From the NCBI GenBank assembly GCA_044350425.1, contig JBILHS010000012.1:1-64000 (forward strand): a stretch of DNA of 64,000 nucleotides. The letters are read 5' to 3'. Positions 61,335-64,000 of this stretch are shown here, piece after piece. Both the position numbers and the translations under genes were made by a program. Below the pieces are notes generated by a model. It was not told where the DNA came from and searched no databases. It saw nothing but the letters and a program-made list of their open reading frames with translations. The stretch comes from M3007 sp044350425 (GTDB taxonomy: Bacteria > Bacteroidota > Bacteroidia > Chitinophagales > Saprospiraceae). The stretch's first letter is position 1; every line of letters begins with the position of its first letter.

Positions 61335-62492
61335 ATGTTTGCCCATTTAAACACTTTTTTTCAGCACCCTACTGCAAGATCTATCGGCTGGGTATTTGCC
61401 CTGCAGGGGGTTCTTTTCGGCACGTGGGCTGCACTTATTCCTTTTATCAAGCACAAATTTGGCCTCGATGAAGCGGAATTAGGGCTACTGCTGCTTTCCT
61501 TGCAAGGAGGCGTGTTGATCATGAACCCTTTTTCAGTGCCCATTTTGCACCGTTTGGGCGCCCCGCTTGCTGCACTGGTCTCGGTAGCCGCTGCAGCAGC
61601 CTTTTTTACATTGCCTATGATCGCGCCTACGGTATGGTTGCTGGCCCTTGCTTTGTTTGCTGCGGGTGCCGGTTTTGCCTCTGCCAATGTAGCCATGAAT
61701 ACCTGTGCGACACTCCTGGAAGAACGGGACAAGCTTCAAATCATGTCCACCTGTCATGCCCTGTGGTCGACAGGGGCCATGGCAGGTTCTGCGTTGGCTG
61801 GCACTTTCACAGGACTGGGCGTTGTGCCGGCATTTTGGTCGTTCGGCGTTTCTTTTTTGGTAGCGATCGCTATCTGGTCGCAAAAAAAGAACCTGTTACC
61901 CTTAGAAATGAGTGAAAAACACGAACGAGTTGCTCAAAGTGGCCAAAAATTTACCTGGCCCAGCGCCGGGCTTTGGCTGATTATTTTCCTGAGCCTTTGT
62001 ACCAATGTTACGGAAGGAACCATGGCTGACTGGTCGGCAGTTTATATGCGAGAGGTCGTGATGAGCCAGGAATTTGCCGTTGGCTGGGGCTTTGCTGCGT
62101 ATGCTTTTTGCATGGCAGCAGGTCGTTTTGTAGGGGATGCATTGATCGCACGTTTTAGCGCAGCGAGGGTTTTGACTGTCGGCGGTGCCGTGGCTGCAGC
62201 CGGAATGTTTCTGCTTTCGGCATTGCCCATCATGCCTTTGGCCCTAATCTGGTTTGCCATGGTAGGCGCCGGAGTTGCTTTTGGGGCTCCGGTTTTATAT
62301 GCAGCAGCAGCCCGCGCACCTGGAATGGCCCAGGGCGCAGGACTGGCTACTATGAATACTTTTGCCATGGTGGGCTTTTTTGGCGGCCCGGTGCTGATCG
62401 GTTTTCTGGCAAAATTGTGGAGCCTGCCAATCGCTTTTGCCTTTGTAGGTATTTTAGCTTTGTCATGGGCCTGGCAGGCGAAGCGGATCTAA
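61335..62492 (+). CDS. MFS transporter
   Basis: A 385-residue membrane protein with about 12 hydrophobic helices in two halves. After helix 1 comes GTWAALIPFIKHKFGLDEAELGLLL, typical of the YbjJ-like MFS group; other features are SANVAMNTCATLLEERD and STCHALWSTGAMAGSALAG, and CTNVTEGTMADWSAVYM at the start of the second half. YbjJ-like proteins export or import unknown small molecules; no substrate can be assigned. It has its own promoter and starts in a region headed by a hairpin. The final helix ends in a short basic tail. Confidence 0.88.
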   Translation: MFAHLNTFFQHPTARSIGWVFALQGVLFGTWAALIPFIKHKFGLDEAELGLLLLSLQGGVLIMNPFSVPILHRLGAPLAALVSVAAAAAFFTLPMIAPTVWLLALALFAAGAGFASANVAMNTCATLLEERDKLQIMSTCHALWSTGAMAGSALAGTFTGLGVVPAFWSFGVSFLVAIAIWSQKKNLLPLEMSEKHERVAQSGQKFTWPSAGLWLIIFLSLCTNVTEGTMADWSAVYMREVVMSQEFAVGWGFAAYAFCMAAGRFVGDALIARFSAARVLTVGGAVAAAGMFLLSALPIMPLALIWFAMVGAGVAFGAPVLYAAAARAPGMAQGAGLATMNTFAMVGFFGGPVLIGFLAKLWSLPIAFAFVGILALSWAWQAKRI

Positions 62493-62685
62493 ACAGGTCA
62501 GCAAAAGCGGTCAGTATCCAAACGAAAATGCTCCTTCAGAAACCTGACTTTTGCAAAAAAATGTTCAGCTCAATTCCGCTAAAAAATCCGACATTTGAAA
62601 GGTAATTGAACAGCAGTATCCTTAACAGCGTTTACTGTCCAAACTTACTCCTGATTCATTGTTCATCATCATAAAAGGCAATTCT

Positions 62686-63999
62686 ATGAAAAATAAACTG
62701 TTTCCTATGGTGCTCGTAGCCCTAATTCTGGCTGTTTGTGCTCAAAATGCGCATGCGCTTGACCTGGGCGTCTCCTTCGCAGCCTACAACACGCCCGACG
62801 GAAAACCCTACGTGGAAGTCAATATTGAGATCGCCGCACTGACAATTAAGTACAATAAAACAGAAGGAGGCAAATTACAGGCTGGTGCTGAAATCTTGAT
62901 TATGATCAAAAAAGGCAGCGAAGTACTCCGCTATGAAAAGTATAACCTTCAAAGCCCAATGGTAGATGTTCCACAGTCCCTCATCGATGTCAAACGCCTA
63001 CCTGTACCGGTAGGAGAATACGAATTAGAGGTATCTGTTCAGGATCTGAACCAAATTGAAAACAAAGCCAGTTACCGCAGTCCAATCAGTTTAAAATTCT
63101 CCGATAAACTTTATCTGACTGAAATACAATTGCTCCGGAGTTTCAAGCGCGAGGATACAGAAACGCCGTTTACAAAAAATGGCTATACCCTGAAACCCTT
63201 GCCCTTCAGTTTTTATGATCGTGGATCCACCCGGCTTGCATTTTATGCGGAAATCTACCATGCCAATAAGAGTATTCCGGATGCCGATTACCTCGTTCGC
63301 TATTTCATTGAACAGGACAATGGCAGCAGCAGCAAAAGCCTGATCTCTACAGGCAGCCAGCGCAAAAAGCCCGGAGACATAGATGTATTGCTCGTACAGA
63401 TGGACATCAGTAAACTGGAAAGTGGCAATTATATCCTTACGGTGGAGGCTCGCAATAATGCCAACGAACTCCTTGCGAAGCGTGTGGCCAACTTCCAGCG
63501 CAGCAATCCTTTGATACAATTCAATGAAAACGATATCACGGATGAAACCCTGGCGAAACAATTCACGCAAGAACTTGACGAAAAACAATTGAAATATGTG
63601 CTGGCGGCCCTCTCTCCCATTGTGGTGGGCGACGACGCGGAAATTCTAAATAATGTAAATCGCGACAAAGACCTTAAGAACAAGCGCTTTTTCATCTTCA
63701 GACACTTCGTTCGCCAGGACCCCAACAATCCTGAAGGCGCCTATAAAAAGTACATGGCGCTGGCGGATGCGGTACAAAAAAAATTCAGCAGTGGGTTCAG
63801 ATATGGGTTTGAAACGGATCGTGGCCGTGCCTACCTGCGCTTTGGCGCACCAGACGATTTGCTGCACATCGAAGACGAGCCGGGAGCTTCTCCTTACGAG
63901 ATCTGGATCTACTACAACTTCCCGGCCACCAGACAATCCAACGTTAAATTCCTGTTTTACAATCCCTCCCTGGCAGGAGATGACTATATTACACTCCAC
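62686..63999 (+). CDS. GWxTD domain-containing protein, 3' end outside window
   Basis: An open frame from the ATG at 62686 runs to the end of the window (438 codons, no stop). It begins with a signal peptide (MKNKLFPMVLVALILAVCAQNAHA). The first 280 residues are beta-rich (TIKYNKTEGGKLQAGAEIL, VPVGEYELEVSVQDL, NYILTVEARNNANEL), then a helical part (LAKQFTQELDEKQLKYVLAAL), and from about residue 370 the GWxTD-type domain: GRAYLRFGAPDDLLHIEDEP and YEIWIYYNFPATRQSNVKF. GWxTD proteins are found in Bacteroidota and Acidobacteriota and are exported; their function is not established. The 193-bp gap upstream holds no clear TAnnTTTG motif. Confidence 0.88.
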   Translation, partial: MKNKLFPMVLVALILAVCAQNAHALDLGVSFAAYNTPDGKPYVEVNIEIAALTIKYNKTEGGKLQAGAEILIMIKKGSEVLRYEKYNLQSPMVDVPQSLIDVKRLPVPVGEYELEVSVQDLNQIENKASYRSPISLKFSDKLYLTEIQLLRSFKREDTETPFTKNGYTLKPLPFSFYDRGSTRLAFYAEIYHANKSIPDADYLVRYFIEQDNGSSSKSLISTGSQRKKPGDIDVLLVQMDISKLESGNYILTVEARNNANELLAKRVANFQRSNPLIQFNENDITDETLAKQFTQELDEKQLKYVLAALSPIVVGDDAEILNNVNRDKDLKNKRFFIFRHFVRQDPNNPEGAYKKYMALADAVQKKFSSGFRYGFETDRGRAYLRFGAPDDLLHIEDEPGASPYEIWIYYNFPATRQSNVKFLFYNPSLAGDDYITLH

Positions 64000-64000
64000 T

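Noticed and set aside
63091..63588. 165-codon open frame on the minus strand near the right end
   Set aside because: It is opposite the GWxTD gene, which has a signal peptide and family motifs.
1..64000. Search for tRNA, rRNA, CRISPR arrays and a replication origin
   Set aside because: No cloverleaf-like segment, rRNA core, regular spacer-repeat array, or DnaA-box cluster was seen in the intergenic stretches.

Overview
The window looks like chromosome of a Bacteroidota bacterium, most likely of the Saprospiria (Haliscomenobacter/Lewinella-like). The evidence is type IX secretion (T9SS) C-terminal sorting domains on at least four proteins, a SusC/SusD pair, a GWxTD protein, an lptE-like/secG cluster, a TraR/DksA-like protein with a lost zinc finger, and many copies of the Bacteroidota -7 promoter motif TAnnTTTG. 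I saw no rRNA, tRNA, CRISPR array, intact insertion sequence, phage genes or conjugation genes.

Layout. 1-2.6 kb: an AT-richer edge with two T9SS-sorted surface proteins. 2.64-3.24 kb: a decayed vapBC-type toxin-antitoxin locus lying between two copies of the 3' end of a tandem-AAA (CbxX/CfxQ-type) ATPase gene, which fills 3.2-5.8 kb. 5.9-8.3 kb: two tandem outer-membrane-like paralogues and a Tat-exported LD-carboxypeptidase, followed by a 265-bp MITE-like palindrome. 8.6-9.4 kb: a lone paaC. 9.4-19.6 kb: a probable amino-sugar uptake and catabolism locus. It has a divergent LacI regulator, two palindromic operators, a NagB/PIG-L fusion, a phytanoyl-CoA-dioxygenase-family oxygenase, a sugar MFS permease and SusC/SusD, closed by a terminator. 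19.7-34.8 kb: a VCBS/UnbV lipoprotein, an ATP-grasp protein, an LtaS-like sulfatase, a membrane REC-AraC regulator without a kinase domain, a Upf1-like helicase, a prolyl-4-hydroxylase-like enzyme, an aminotransferase, an ECF sigma factor with a tiny membrane protein, a DUF983 protein, a coiled-coil protein and a YkuK-type RNase H-like protein.

35-45 kb is mostly housekeeping: trhO, a TMTC-like glycosyltransferase with a 13-C tract, ffh, an outer membrane protein, prmA, guaA, and lptE-like/unknown/secG. 45-64 kb holds a large T9SS-sorted SASA/LamG/SprB esterase, a DksA-like protein, a fused E1 alpha-beta dehydrogenase, PPK2, a PhoX-like T9SS protein, an outer membrane protein, two tandem lipoproteins, a second long palindrome, GH95 and CocE/NonD hydrolases, a small secreted protein, an MFS transporter, and a GWxTD protein that runs off the right end.

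How genes may work together. The clearest unit is 9.4-19.6 kb. SusC/SusD would import a glycan or amino sugar across the outer membrane, the MFS permease would carry it across the inner membrane, PIG-L/NagB would deacetylate and deaminate it, and the oxygenase would act on a substituent. The two CCGTGT-type palindromes overlap the -33 position of the nagB promoter, which fits LacI repression. Repeated long hairpins with TGTCTCA ends at 8.3, 44.9 and 56.1 kb look like a dispersed repeat or terminator family.
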